A stretch of DNA of 64,000 nucleotides, from the NCBI GenBank assembly GCA_014218235.1, contig CM024753.1, forward strand, positions 181,388,348 to 181,452,347, read 5' to 3'. The stretch comes from Colocasia esculenta. Taxonomy: Eukaryota > Streptophyta > Magnoliopsida > Alismatales > Araceae. The notes under the pieces were generated by a model. It saw only the letters and a list, made by a program, of their open reading frames with translations, had not been told where the DNA came from and made no database searches. Below are positions 10,616 through 21,826 of the stretch, in pieces. The translations under genes and the position numbers were made by a program. Within the stretch, counting starts at the first letter, position 1, and the number at the start of each line of letters is the position of its first letter.

Positions 10616-11150
10616 CCTTCGCTGACGGAGATTTAAATCTTTTTGAGAAAAAATATATTTCAAACTTTTATGATCTGTAAAAATTTCAAACCTTTCACCA
10701 TATAGATAATGCCTCCATATTTTTAAGGCAAATACTACTGCTGCTAACTCCAAATCATGAGCTGGGTAATTTTCTTCTGCTGGCTTTAATTGTCGGGATG
10801 CATAAGCTATCACTTTCCCATATTGCATAAGCACTGCTCCAAGTGCTCTCTTTGATGCATCAGTGTAAATCATAAAACCACCGTTGTCCACTGGTAATGT
10901 CAGTATCGGTGCTGTTGTAAGTCTCTTTTTCAATTCCATGAAACTTTTTTGACATTCACCTGACTATACAAATGGCTCACCTTTCCTGGTCAATCTAGTC
11001 ATGGGTGCTGCAATTCTGGAGAAATCTTGTATAAACCGTCTGTAATACCCAGCTAAACCCAAAAAAAATCTAATCTCTCTAATTGTTTTTAGTGCTTCCC
11101 ACTTCATAACTGTTTCTACTTTGCTGGGATCAACTGCCACACCCTCGGCT
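10616..11150 (-). pseudogene. TekC RT tail and RNase H (3' piece, displaced by inversion)
   Basis: On the minus strand this starts at the position equivalent to SAEGVAVDPSK in the RT connection region, passes FLGLAGYYRRFIQDFS, and enters RNase H with YTDASKRALG, HDLELAAVVFALK and FTDHKSLKYIF, then stops at RQRRW where Athila-1 is inserted. It joins residue for residue with the plus-strand TekC piece that ends at 20575 (FLGHVVS), so the two were one gene before the inversion. One in-frame stop is visible near 10963. Integrase and the 3' LTR of TekC must lie left of the window. Confidence 0.88.
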
Positions 11151-11154
11151 GAAA

Positions 11155-12513
11155 TTAAAAGAGATGATAAGCAAACCAGGATACATCAGAGATAATCAAG
11201 GAATAATCAGATTTCAAAATAGAATATGTGTACTGAAAAATGAAGAAATCAAAAGAGAATTGTTGAAAGAAGGGCACAAATCTCAGTATTCAATCCATCC
11301 TGGTAGCTCTAAAATGTATCATTATATGAAAAAGTAATTTTGGTGGCATGGAATGAAAAAGGACATAACAGAATTTGTGAGTAAATGTTTAACATGTCAA
11401 CAAATAAAGGCTGAGCACCAGAAGCCAACCGGGCCAATGCAACTAATTGAAATTCCAGTATGGAAATGGGAGCAGATAACTATGGACTTCGTGATGGGTT
11501 TGCCAAAGACAAGGAAGAAACATGATGCTATTTGGGTAATTGTGGATAGACTAACTAAATCAGCTCATTTTCTAGCAATTACAAAGACTCAATCACTGGA
11601 AGATTTGGCTCGAGGAAATAGTGAGACTTCGTGGAATTCCCTTGTCAATTATTTCAGATAGAGATCCAAGGTTCACTGCTAGATTTTGGAAAAGTCTACA
11701 AGCAGCCATGGGTACACAATTAAAATTTAGTTCGGCATATCATCCTCAAACCGATGGTCAATCTGAAAGAACTATCAGAACACTCGAAGACATGCTGAGA
11801 GCCCGTAGTTTGGATTGGCGTGGCAGCTGGGATGATTACCTACCCTTAATTGAGTTTGCATACAATAATAGTTATCATACGACTATTGGGATGGCACCAT
11901 ATGAGGCATTATATGGTAGACCTTGTAGATCACCTCTATGCTGGGCCGAAGTGGGAGAAAAGAGTTTCATTGGGCCAGAATTAATTCAGAACTGCTCAGA
12001 GAAGATTAAATTAATCAGGAAGAGATTGCTAATAGCTCAAGACAGACAGAAAAAGTACGCTGATAAGAGAAAAAGACCACTGGAGTTTAACTTAGGTGAT
12101 CATGTATTTCTAAAGATCTCTCCAACCAAAGGTATCATGAGATTTGGTAAGAAAGGAAAACTCAGTCCAAGATATGTAGGGCCTTTTGAAATATTATAGA
12201 AAATAGGAGAAGTAGCATATCAGTTAGCTCTACCGCCCTCTTGGTCACACATTCATAATGTGTTTCACATATCTATGTTAAGGAAATACATAATGGATCC
12301 TTCTTATATAATCAGTTATGAAGATGTGGAAATACAGCCAGATTTAACCGTGCAAGAGAAACTCGTAAAAATATTGAACAGAAAAGAACGATTCTCAGAA
12401 ACAAAGCAATTTCTATGGTGAAGATCTTATGGAGAAATGCACTCGTGGAGGAAGAAACTTGGGAGTTAGAGCAAAAGATGAAAGAAAAGTATCCACAGCT
12501 ATTCGATAAGTAA
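11155..12513 (+). pseudogene. TekA integrase and chromodomain
   Basis: Starts in the tether before the integrase zinc domain (H at SIHPGSSKM, CLTCQQ). The DDE core has TMDFVMGLP, SIISDRDPRF and DGQSERTIRTLEDML, so D, D and E are kept. Downstream are WAEVGEK, KLSPRYVGPF and VFHISMLRKYI, then a C-terminal chromodomain (VKILWRN, ETWELEQKM) ending in a TAA at 12511. Breaks: a TAA in the zinc domain (about 11334), a small deletion with frameshift near 11605-11620, a TAG at 12197, and a frameshift just before the chromodomain near 12400. The chromodomain marks it as a chromovirus; in this group it directs insertion to heterochromatin. Confidence 0.9.
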
Positions 12514-12548
12514 ATTTTGCCAATTTCAAAGACGAAATTTATTTTAAC

Positions 12549-12559
12549 AGGGAGAGAAA
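12549..12559 (+). other. TekA polypurine tract
   Basis: AGGGAGAGAAA immediately before the 3' LTR start at 12560. This is the plus-strand primer site for reverse transcription and supports the LTR border. Confidence 0.8.
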
Positions 12560-15138
12560 TGTAATACCCTCAAATTTTAAACATCATGATTTACTTAGTA
12601 ATTTCGTTTTTGCATATCAATTAGTCTTAAATTGAGATATTTAGGATCAAGAATGTGTTAAGACACATTATCATGCACCGATACCATTTTCGGTTGTGCG
12701 CACCTCGACAGGGCGACACCAGAATCCTGTAACAAAAATGAAATCCGAGAACACCATAATTCTTAGAAAAATGTGGTGATATCAGAAATGTAAATATCCA
12801 GAATTCTTGACGTACGGATTTCGAGACTAAGCCGACACAACTATTTTCCGGACGATTTTTTACCTAGTAGAAAATAAAATCTAAAAATTGAAATAAAATC
12901 ACCATAGTTTGTAAAACCTTTTCATTAGCCTATGGTTGAAATTTTAACATAAATGGACATCATTTGAATGTATTTATATAAGAATTATTGGACCAGCTGA
13001 ATTATGGGCCATTTACGGTAAGGATTTTTGGGAATTATTCCATGCTTATGCAGCATGGGCTACGTAAGCCCTTGTCATTAAGGGTTAAAATCCTTGCACG
13101 TTGGTGACTGATGTGTAAGTGTGTGAGAGGAAGCATGAGCCATGTGTAGAAATGGTTTTTACTGTTACACCTGCGCATGGGAGGTGTCACTGTGCATGGT
13201 AAAGTGCTGGGTTGTAAAAGCACCCACTCACCCTTCGCTCACACCTTTCCAGCACCTGTACCTGCACCCATTCTTGTTTTACTGCCCCTTCTACTACCGT
13301 TGTCTGGGGGAGGCTGTTGTCTAGAGGAGACAGTAGTTGCTAAAAGCTATCACCCCTGTCTTGCTGCCGCTTTTGCTGTGACTATTACTCTGTCGGTGTT
13401 GTTATCTTTCTTGTGGAGTAAACGATATTTTCACTGGAACAAGAAAGGAGTTCATAAATCTTGAAGACTGGTATGTTCCTTCCTGTGTTTTCATTCCAGT
13501 CTCTTAAGGTTATGCTTACAGCTTCTTCATTCGTGAAAGCCCAAGTTTTCTGATTGACCCATGTTCAGTAGAACTCTCACTTCTTTGGCTTACATATTCT
13601 GTTGAAATCCTTGAGGATAACCTTTGCCTTGATATTGTCCTTAACCAGTGATCAGCAAAGGTTATAGATTTTGCTCTTAGTGTGAATTTTGTTTAGCTTT
13701 GAGAAAGAATTTCTTGAAAGAGTAGATATGTTCTTATGGAATCTTTTTTTTACAAGTTCCCAGTTATATGCCATTCACACACAAAGCTTGGACTCTTATT
13801 ATCTATACTTCCTTCCTTCATGTAAGTGATGTTTACGAATGTAAACAAGACTCTCTTTGATGTGTTAACATGTTTGGATTCATAGGAACCTTTAAAAGAG
13901 TCTTTAGAGTAGTGTAGATCTATTTCTGGAAGTTGGACTTGCGGCTGTCGACTGATGGAAATCATCTGTCAACAGGCCTCAAGCTCCCAGAACCCAAACC
14001 TTCTGAAGAATCAGTAGCTGTCGACATATAGCTCTTATCTGTCGACAGATGACCCTAACTTGTCGACAGATGACTTTTGCATGTCGACAGGCATTGTTCA
14101 AATTCCAGAAACATGGTTCTGGAAACTAGTAGCTGTCGACAACTATCTTCTAGCTGTCGACAGATGCTGCCCTGTTATGTTTTCAGCACCTATTCTTGTC
14201 CCATCCTTTGAAGACTCACTATATTGTTGACCAAACAAGTTGTTATCTCATTTTTTGGGGCTCTAAACTACTTTATTGTCAAGATGATTTGATTAATCTT
14301 CAATCAAACTATCCTTGAATTTCTATCCCTATTGTGCTCGTGAAATGTAACTTATGATCTGAAGACAGTGTTCTCTTTAAAGAGGGATTAGGATCACTTG
14401 TGGTAGCACCAGTCACTTGTGATCAGCTGTGGGTGACAGTTTGTAGGTAAATCCAAGTCAATAGACTGACGATGGTGGGTAATAAACCCCGTTCTTGCGC
14501 AATGAACAAGATCTAAGGTGCTGGAATCGCCTAGGCACTGAGGATATATTTACGTTATTTAGTAACCTCTTGAGAGCAGTATGATGCCTGTCGAATTCAT
14601 TTCCAAATCAAGTTATGATATGAACTTTGAAAGACATATACGACTTTTGTTCTGAATTTTGTTTGAGCTCGTTATGAAAACAAATTGAGCTATATGTTTC
14701 TGTTAAGTATGAAATTCATGAGCAAATGTGTTTTTGATCCATATGCACTTACTTTCACCTACTGAGTCCTCCGACTCATGCTTTTGTTTCCTTCACCCCT
14801 TTCAGATTAAAGGTGAGTGAAATCTCAGCTTCAGGTGATTCCTAATTCCGTTGCTGATGAAGAAAACTTAAAGAAGAACAACTTGGTTTTAGTAGTTGTT
14901 ATAGAAGTTTTGTAGTATTGATAAAGGTGTGGAGAAAGCAAACTTGTTTTTGTAAATAATGAGTATTAATACTCTGTTATTTTGTGATGTATAACACTTT
15001 CAAAGGATGCCTTGTGGAATGGTTTGCTAATCTTGTGCATTACACGGATTTGTCTGCCCATAACGAAATTTGTCAGCGTAACCTCTCTTCCGATCAAAAG
15101 TTATGTATATGTGTGTGCGGTCGGGAGAGGGTGTTACA
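12560..15138 (+). repeat. TekA 3' LTR
   Basis: Begins TGTAATACCC and ends GTGTTACA. It is an inverted copy of 23839-26406; the two match along their whole length with scattered changes. A TATA-like TATTTATATAAG lies near 12971-12982. A dense array of GTCGAC palindromes is at 13947-14161, and a short stem TGAGTC/GACTCA is at 14763-14778. Length 2,579 bp. ORFs in it are chance frames. Confidence 0.95.
13943..14165. repeat. GTCGAC palindrome array in TekA 3' LTR
   Basis: Seven GTCGAC sites in about 215 bp, mostly within the longer palindrome TGTCGACA, at 13947, 14020, 14041, 14062, 14083, 14135 and 14156, plus one degraded copy (GTCAAC at 13968). Spacing is irregular (15-70 bp) and the spacers differ, so it is not a simple tandem repeat. 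The other LTR has the matching cluster at about 24809-25026. Confidence 0.9.
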
Positions 15139-15143
15139 ACATT

Positions 15144-15777
15144 GGCAAGAAAAGCATCACAACCCTTATTCACCATCCTCATTGCCTTCATGGCGGAGAT
15201 CACAAACCTTCCCGCTAAATTCCTTGGCAACGGATGTGAGAACTCATCCTCACTAGGAATACAGAAAGTAATCTTCTTCCCTCTGCAATCCACCAAGGCA
15301 TAGTGCTCCTCAAGCCAATCCAAACAAAGTATGGCAGCATAGTCCTTCATCTTGAGCAAGTAGAAGCACCCGAACAAGCCTCGTTCTTCAATGCACACAG
15401 GTAAGGATGGAATGCACTTCCTGGTTGCTACCGTACCTGCTGGTGTGTGTACAGACAAAGGAACCTCTAACTCCTCTGCCTCAACTCTCGACTCTGCTGC
15501 TAACTGCTTGGCAAACTGCTCGGAAATAAACGAGTGTGTAGCACCCGTATCAAACAACACTCGAGCCTGCACACCCATGACTAGAACCGTACCTTCCATG
15601 ACATTCTCGGCCTACTCTATGTCCTCTCGAGCTTGGGCCTGAGGCCTTCCTGGTCTCCCTGTCACTGGTGCTTCTACTGCTGGGGCTGACACTCCTCTCT
15701 CAGCGAACTGCTAAAGTCTAGGGCAATCTCTGATCTAGTGCTCGGTGCTGCAACACTTCAGGCACTTCCTTACTAGC
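15144..15777 (-). pseudogene. TekB gag zinc knuckle and aspartic protease fragment
   Basis: On the minus strand: a CCHC knuckle (CLKC...H...C near 15770-15725, with a TAG inside it), a linker, a TAG just before the protease (near 15615), then the protease active site LFDTGATHSFIS and a pepsin-like fold ending in GCDAFLANV at the TekA insertion. The continuation (VVIVPKT) is at 26407 on the plus strand. The start of gag lies beyond TekC, outside the window. The open frame appears to run on into the LTR to 15027, but that part is LTR sequence. Confidence 0.88.
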
Positions 15778-15782
15778 TTCCA

Positions 15783-18029
15783 TGTAACGTCGCGAATTTT
15801 TCGGATCCATGTGGATCCTATGTTTGGTGTTTGTGGTGGCCAGTGTGTGGCCAATGTGGTGTGTTCTAGGTTTTTTCGCAGGTTTTGGGGCTTACTGGGC
15901 CGACTGTTTAGGCCTACAGTACCCCTCAGTTCACTGTTTGTGAACGCGACAAGGAGGGACGTCGCGTTCTCAACGCGACAGCCCTGAATGCCGCATTCCT
16001 GTTGCCGCCCAAAGGCAGCGGACGTCTGCATGTGCGCCGCGTGTCGCGCGCTGAACGACCTGTAAACATCAGCTCTAGGAAGGCGACGCTCAAGTCTGTC
16101 GCGATCAGGTCGCAACGGAGGGGTTGGTCGCGTTCTGAACCACGACAAGCTCATAAACCCTTACTGGCCAGACAGAGCTGAATACGCTCTGTTTGGCCAG
16201 GGGGAGAGGTGTTGTGGGCTTCTGAGGGCGACTTGGCGTTGGAGAGAGGTTTTGGGCATCTTCTTGTCACGAGGACCGCGTGTGGAGCGGGGGAAACGCC
16301 GGAGGATTGCTGTTCTTCGTGTTCTTCGAGAAGGTAGGGTGATTCCTTCTATTTTTTGGGCTGTAGATTGCTGGTTACAGTTGTATAACGTGTTATTTGC
16401 TTTAATAGCACTAGATAACATGCTAGGACTTACATTAAAGCATGAAATGCGTGCATCATGGGTGGTTTGCAAAGTGCGGGGTGGTAATCCGGAGGGTGTT
16501 CCCCGGATTAGGGTTCCTGCCTGTGAAGGTGATGGAACCCCCTGTCGCGACAAGGTCGCGACAGGCCGACCCGTCGCGATAGGGTTTGCGATTGTGACAT
16601 GTCGGGGCATCGCATTCTGATGGCGACAGAGCCCTATGTCGCGACCTCAGTCGAGAGGTCAGTTTGTGCATGGTTTCAGCTGTGTGAATATCCAATTTTC
16701 GTTATTCGATGTGTATGATAATGGCGAGTGGTGCATTGGCACTTGTGACGCTCTAGGAGCGTGTTGTTTCCGAGGCTAGCATACTGTTTATGTAGCTAGC
16801 AAGTGGCTTACGCGTTGGCGTGTTGTGCACGCAGTGTGTATTGTGTTCACGTGTTGTGGACAGGCTGTACACGAGGTTGACGTGAGGTTTCACGTGGTTT
16901 GTGCTGTGTACACGTGGTTTTTGTGTGCGTGGAGAGTAGTACTATGCCTGCCGTGGTTACCTCTTCAGTTGGGTGCCCCAGGTTCTTTGTGAGCCAGGCT
17001 GTTAGCTCGGGGCTTGTCTCGGTACTTGTGTTGTACCGTCGAGGTCTATGTCGTCTGTCCTGGACACCCTCACTCCTGTGTTTGAGTTGTATGTCCGGAT
17101 GAGGGAAAGACGACAGTAGGACATCGACTTGTTAGTCTGTTGTTTGTCACTTGTAGCGCGCTCTTAGTTGGGGGTATGGACAGCAGTAGATGTCACTGGT
17201 CCCCAGCTAGTCATGTTTCCAGTGCCTCACTCTAGGGAGCTCCGGCCAGAGTCCCTAGAGGTGCCAGGCATGGGCCTGTGGCTGTGTGGTCTATAGGTTG
17301 TGGTGTTAGTTGGTCTCCACAGTTGTTTGTTTTGTTCTTGTGGAGTGGCAACTGGACCTTCCGTCCGTGGCTGCGAGGCTAAGAGGTAGACCTGTGTAGT
17401 TTTGTCCGAGTCAGTAGTTGGTGTCGCGAACCAATCTACGTGGCTCGAGTGTGGCGGTCTCTACTTTAGCATGTACACATATTGTGGTTTGCCGTTTAAT
17501 TATTAATGTTGTTTTACGTTGTCGGCAAACGGTAAGTGGTGTTTACAACTTGAACAGCTTGTTAGTCTATGCTATATAAACTACTAGCGTAGCCTTTTGT
17601 TTACGCACTTGTGTTGGTTTGCTCGGTTTTTTTTTTTTGGAGTTTCCTACTGAGCTAGTGACTTGCGAGGCTCACCCCTACTCCTAATAGGTGAAGGAGA
17701 GGAGGAGGTTTCACTACCATCTTCCAGTTTGGAGCCACGTCGCGGCGGCGTTGGGCCAGCACCTCCAGCAATGTAGTTCTATTTTAGTTGTACCTCGGGG
17801 TATGCCCCAGGCTCTTGTACTTTTCTTGGATTTTGTTGAAATATGGTTATGTAAATTCAGTATGAATATATGTGAGTTTGTGAATCATATATGTGAATCA
17901 ATGTGTTCCTTTGTGTTTACACTGACTTGTATGTATTATCCCTTGTGAGGCTACGGCTCGATCGCGGGAGGCAGAGTAAGGTCAAGCTCGTTAATGGTTT
18001 AATGAGTTTGAACGACGCGTTCCGTCACA
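15783..18029 (+). repeat. TekC 5' LTR
   Basis: Begins TGTAACGTCGCG and ends CGTCACA, followed 2 bp later by an iMet primer site. Related to, but clearly diverged from, the TekD LTRs. GTCGCGAC-type palindromes cluster at about 15950-16140 and 16540-16645. A TATA-like CATAAACCC follows the first cluster near 16152. A TGAGC/GCTCA stem is at 17651-17674. Length 2,247 bp. TTCCA at 15778-15782 is the left half of its target duplication; the partner is outside the window. Confidence 0.9.
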
Positions 18030-18031
18030 GT

Positions 18032-18047
18032 TGGTATCAGAGCAAGG
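18032..18047 (+). other. TekC primer-binding site (tRNA-iMet)
   Basis: TGGTATCAGAGCAAGG, complementary to the 3' end of initiator tRNA-Met, 2 bp after the LTR end. Confidence 0.95.
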
Positions 18048-18179
18048 TCCGTGTAAATATGGAGGAACCGAAAAGTTACATAGCCTTATTTCTACACTAG
18101 TCCACTGCTGGTAGCTGACCCTGGTTTGTAATGATTTTCTTGGTTGTATGTGGTTGGAATGTCTGTGCAGGAATTTGAA

Positions 18180-20575
18180 ATGGCTGATAGGAGAGACTGG
18201 GGTGGTGGAGGAGACAAGCCTGAGGAGTTGACTTAGCATATGATAGAAAGGATATGGGAAAGCTTGACCGATATCCGAGTGAGACTGGATCAGTAGGCAC
18301 CAATACCACCAGCAGCAGTACCACCAGAGGTTGGAGGACTAGTACCCGATGCACCAGTTCCACCACCGCCGGGTGGGGAGGTACCTTTTGTGCCATTCGT
18401 ACCACCACCACCACCAGCGAGGGCAGTAGAGGAACCAGTAATGCAGGTTGAAAAGTTTTTGAGGTTACAACCGCCCACTTACACAGGAGGACCGAATCCA
18501 GACACAGTTGAGCACTGGATTCATGAGATTGAGCGGGTCTTTGTGACGATGAGGTGTTTGCCAGCTGATAGAGTTGTGTTAGCTACTTATCAGTTGAGAG
18601 GTTTTGCATAGGAGTGGTGGCGCTTGAAGATGCAGACCACTTTCACAGGCAGAGCAGAGGAGACAATTGCTTGGCCAGAATTTCTTGAGGTATTTAATGA
18701 TACATTTTTTCCAATTCAAGTGTAGCAAGCAAAGAGAGAGCAATTCCGGACTTTACAGCAAGGTAATTCTTCAGATTTGGAATATCAGATGCGATTTATG
18801 GCACTTAGTCGTTATGCGCCTTATGTCGCATCGGATAATGCCATGATGGTTGAATATTTAATTCGAGGTTTGAGGGTAGAGTTGCAGAATGCAGTGATAC
18901 CGCTTATGTGCAGAACAGTAGAGGAGGCAGCCCAGAGGGCAGCCACACTTGAGAGGTCTGTTCGGACTCATCAGGCGGGCGAGTCAGGGTCGGGTAGTTT
19001 TCGGATACCCTAGCAGTCAGCAGGAGTTAGTAAGGGAAAGGCACTAGCGGGATCTTCTTCTTCCGGTTTCAGCAAGTGGGGTCAGAAATTAAAGAAAGTC
19101 TTCAAAGGTCGAGGAGGTGGAGGTCGCCAACAGTTCCAGCAGGGGCGTGGCTACAGGCCAGAGGTGGAGGAGTCTTAGTAAAGCACTACCAGATAACCCA
19201 CACTTCCAGCAGAATACAGGTGTTATAATTGTGATCAGTCGGGGCATTTGATCCGCAATTGCCCCTATCCTCGAGAGTATGGTTATGGAAGAGGAGTGCA
19301 GCAGCAGCCTCAGCAGCCACCAACAGGCCAAGGCAGAGGAGCACCGCATTAGCGAGGTAGGGGCCGGGTTATGGCTATCACCCGAGCCCAGGCAGAGGCA
19401 TCGAATCTGATAGAAGGTATAATACCAATTTATGATTTCTCAGCAAGAGTTTTATTTGATTCAGGTGCATCTCATTCTTTAGAGGAAAAGAGGTGTGAAT
19501 TGGCAGTAGAGGTGCCCTCGGGTGAGTTTATACTCACCACATGTTATATAGATGAAGCCCCTATTGTGGTCCAGGGGATTTAGATGCCGGTCAGGTTATA
19601 TGCTTTGCAGTTAAGTGCTTATGATATCATATTGGGAATGTATTGGCTAGAGGCCTATGGGGCTATGGTTGATTGCAGGAAGAAAAGAATCAGGTTCTGT
19701 CATCCCAGCGAAGCAATTTTTGGATATCAAGGTATGCCTTTTGATACCTCCAAGCTTATAATTTCTGCAATTAGAGCTAGAAAGCTGTTAAATACAGGGT
19801 GTGTGTCATATTTAGCTTCTGTGAGTCTAGTAGAAACTAGAAAGTCAGTAGAAGTGGTTCCTGTGGTTAGAGAGTTTGCAGATTTATTTCCAGATGATTT
19901 GCTAGGTTTGGCCCCTCATAGAGAGGTAGATTTTACCATAGAGTTACAACCAGGTATGATGCCAATTTCTAAGGCACCATACATGATGGCGCCAGTAGAG
20001 CTCAAGGAATTAAAGAAGCAGTTGCAAGAATTGTTGGAGAAGGGATTTATCAGGCCGAGTCACTCCCCGTGGGGAGCTCCGGTACTGTTCGTAAGGAAAA
20101 AGGATGGTGGTTTTTGAATGTGCATTGATTATAGAAAGCTAAATGACGTCATCATAAAGAATAAATACCCATTACCAAGAATTGATGATCTGTTTGACCA
20201 GTTACAATCATCTAAGGTGTTTTCTAAATTTGATTTGAGGTCAGGTTATCATCAGTTGAGGATCAGGGAAGAATATATTGATAAAATAGCTTTTAGAACT
20301 AGGTATGGTCATTATGAGTTTGTAGTTATGCCATTTGGGCTAACCAACGCTCCAGCAACGTTTATGGATTTGATGAATAGAATTTTCCATCCATATCTAG
20401 ATCAGTTTGTTGTGGTCTTTATAAATGATATTTTGATTTATTCAGCATCTGAGGAGGAGCATGCAACGCATTTGAGACTGACTTTGCAGCTTTTGCAAGA
20501 TAATCAATTATACGCCAAATTTAGTAAATGTGAATTGTGGCTGAAAGAAATTCAATTTTTGGGACATGTAGTTTC
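18180..20575 (+). pseudogene. TekC gag, protease and first part of RT
   Basis: One continuous frame from ATG at 18180. Gag: HMIERIWESL, LRLQPPTYTGGPNPD, HWIHEIERVF, EWWRLKM, then a CCHC knuckle (CYNCDQSGHLIRNC). Protease: LFDSGASHS, followed by a small in-frame deletion, then IILGMYWLEAYG. RT: CIDYRKLN, KFDLRSGYHQL, MPFGLTNAPATFMDLMN, and FINDILIYS where FIDD is expected, so a catalytic Asp has become Asn. In-frame stops: TAG at 18234, 18294, 18609, 18723, 19011, 19176, 19350 and 19581; TAA at 19179 and 19194; TGA at 20115. It ends at the inversion breakpoint. Dead copy. Confidence 0.93.
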
Positions 20576-21826
20576 TGATCTTGGTTTTGTGCTTCACCAA
20601 TTCTATCTAGTAGTACTAACCTTACTGTCAATTGTGCCAGTATCAAATTTTCTGCACCATATCTTGGTGAGTAATCAATCAGATCTGTCATTTCTTTCCA
20701 CTATTGGTGTAACTGTAGTGCCCTTGATTTCTTTCTGCTCAAAGCATCAGCAACCACATTAGCTTTACCCGGATGGTAATTTACTGTAAAATAATAATCC
20801 TTCAGAAATTCTAACCATCTCCTTTGTCTTAGATTCAGTTCTTTCTGAGAAAATATGTACTTTAAACTCTTATGGTCAGTATAAACTTCAAATTATTCTC
20901 CATATAAATAATGGCGCCAAATCTTCAAAGCATGTATAATTGCTGCTAATTCCAAGTCATGGGCTGGATAATTCTTTTCATGATCTTTTAGTTGTTTAGA
21001 AGCATATGCTACCACTTTTCCATGCTGCATAAACACACATCCAATTCCTCTTTGAGATGCATTCGTATACACTATAAATCCTCCCGATCCTTGGGGTAAA
21101 GTAAGAACCGGAGCTATGGTAAGCTTCCCTTTTAACTCCTGAAAACTGGCCTCACACTTCTCATTCCACACAAAAGGTATTTCTTTTTTGGTTAACTAAG
21201 TCAAAGGCATAGCTATGGAAGAAAAGCCTTCAATAAATCCCCTATAGTAACCAGCTAATCCCAAGAAACTTCAAATTTCTGATGGATTCTTGGGTCTTTC
21301 CCAATTCAGAATTGCTTCAATTTTACTTGGGTCTACTGCCACACTTTTTCGAGAAATCACATGGCCCAAAAAGTTCACTTCTTTGAGCCAGAACTCACAT
21401 TTACTTAACTTAGCATACAATAGATGATTCCTTAAGGTTTGTAGTACAATTCTAAAATGTTCCTTGTGTTCTTTTTCATTAGATGAATATAAAAACACAT
21501 CATCTATAAATACAACCACAAAATTGTCCAAATATGGCTGGAATACCCTATTCATCAAATCCATAAATACCGCAGGTGCATTAGTGAGTCCAAAAGGCAG
21601 TACTAAAAACTCATAGTGTCCATATCTGGTTCTAAATGTTGTCTTGAGAATATCATCTTCTTTAACTCTCAACTGATGGTACCCAGACCTTAGATCAATT
21701 TTAGAGAATATTATAGCAGACCAAAGTTGATCAAATAAGTCATCAATTCTAGGTAGTGGATATTTGTTTTTGATTGTGACTTGATTCAACTTTCTATAAT
21801 CAATACATAATCTGAGGGATCCGTCT
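20576..21826 (-). pseudogene. TekA reverse transcriptase and RNase H
   Basis: RT block with LNQVTIKNKYPLPRIDD, KIDLRSGYHQL, LPFGLTNAPAVFMDLMN, and FIDDVFLYS (catalytic pair kept), then FLGHVIS. RNase H has YTNASQRG, HDLELAAIIHALK and, after a TAA near 20890, TDHKSLKY, ending in KANVVADALSRKK. A tether follows that stops at the inversion point after EAQNQD. The shift out of the upstream frame falls in a CTTT microsatellite at about 21823-21836, suggesting replication slippage. A TAG lies in the tether. Confidence 0.9.

Larger units (their letters stand above)
11155..15138 (+). mobile_element. TekA, 3' half (integrase, chromodomain, 3' LTR), inverted
   Basis: The distal half of a Tekay/Del-type chromovirus whose proximal half is at 20576-26406 on the minus strand. 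The outer border is at 15138, followed by ACATT (15139-15143). On the other strand this is AATGT, matching AACGT after the 5' LTR (26407-26411) with one mismatch, so the 5-bp target duplication is still recognisable. The target was TekB, between protease and RT. Confidence 0.88.
11151..20575. other. 9.4-kb inverted segment (microhomology breakpoints)
   Basis: GAAA at 11151-11154 and its complement TTTC at 20572-20575 bound the segment. Flipping it restores two broken coding sequences at once. TekC RT (plus strand, ending FLGHVVS at 20575) joins SAEGVAVDPSK read on the minus strand from 11150. The TekA tether after RNase H (minus strand, ending EAQNQD near 20576) joins KLKEMISKPGY at 11154. 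No base is lost or gained beyond the 4 bp shared at each end. It also turns the TekB protease piece into the same strand as the TekB RT and gives the two TekA LTRs the same orientation. Confidence 0.9.

Noticed and set aside
13943..14165. CRISPR-like array from repeated TGTCGACA
   Set aside because: Repeat unit is only 8 bp, spacing is irregular, and the host is a plant retrotransposon LTR.
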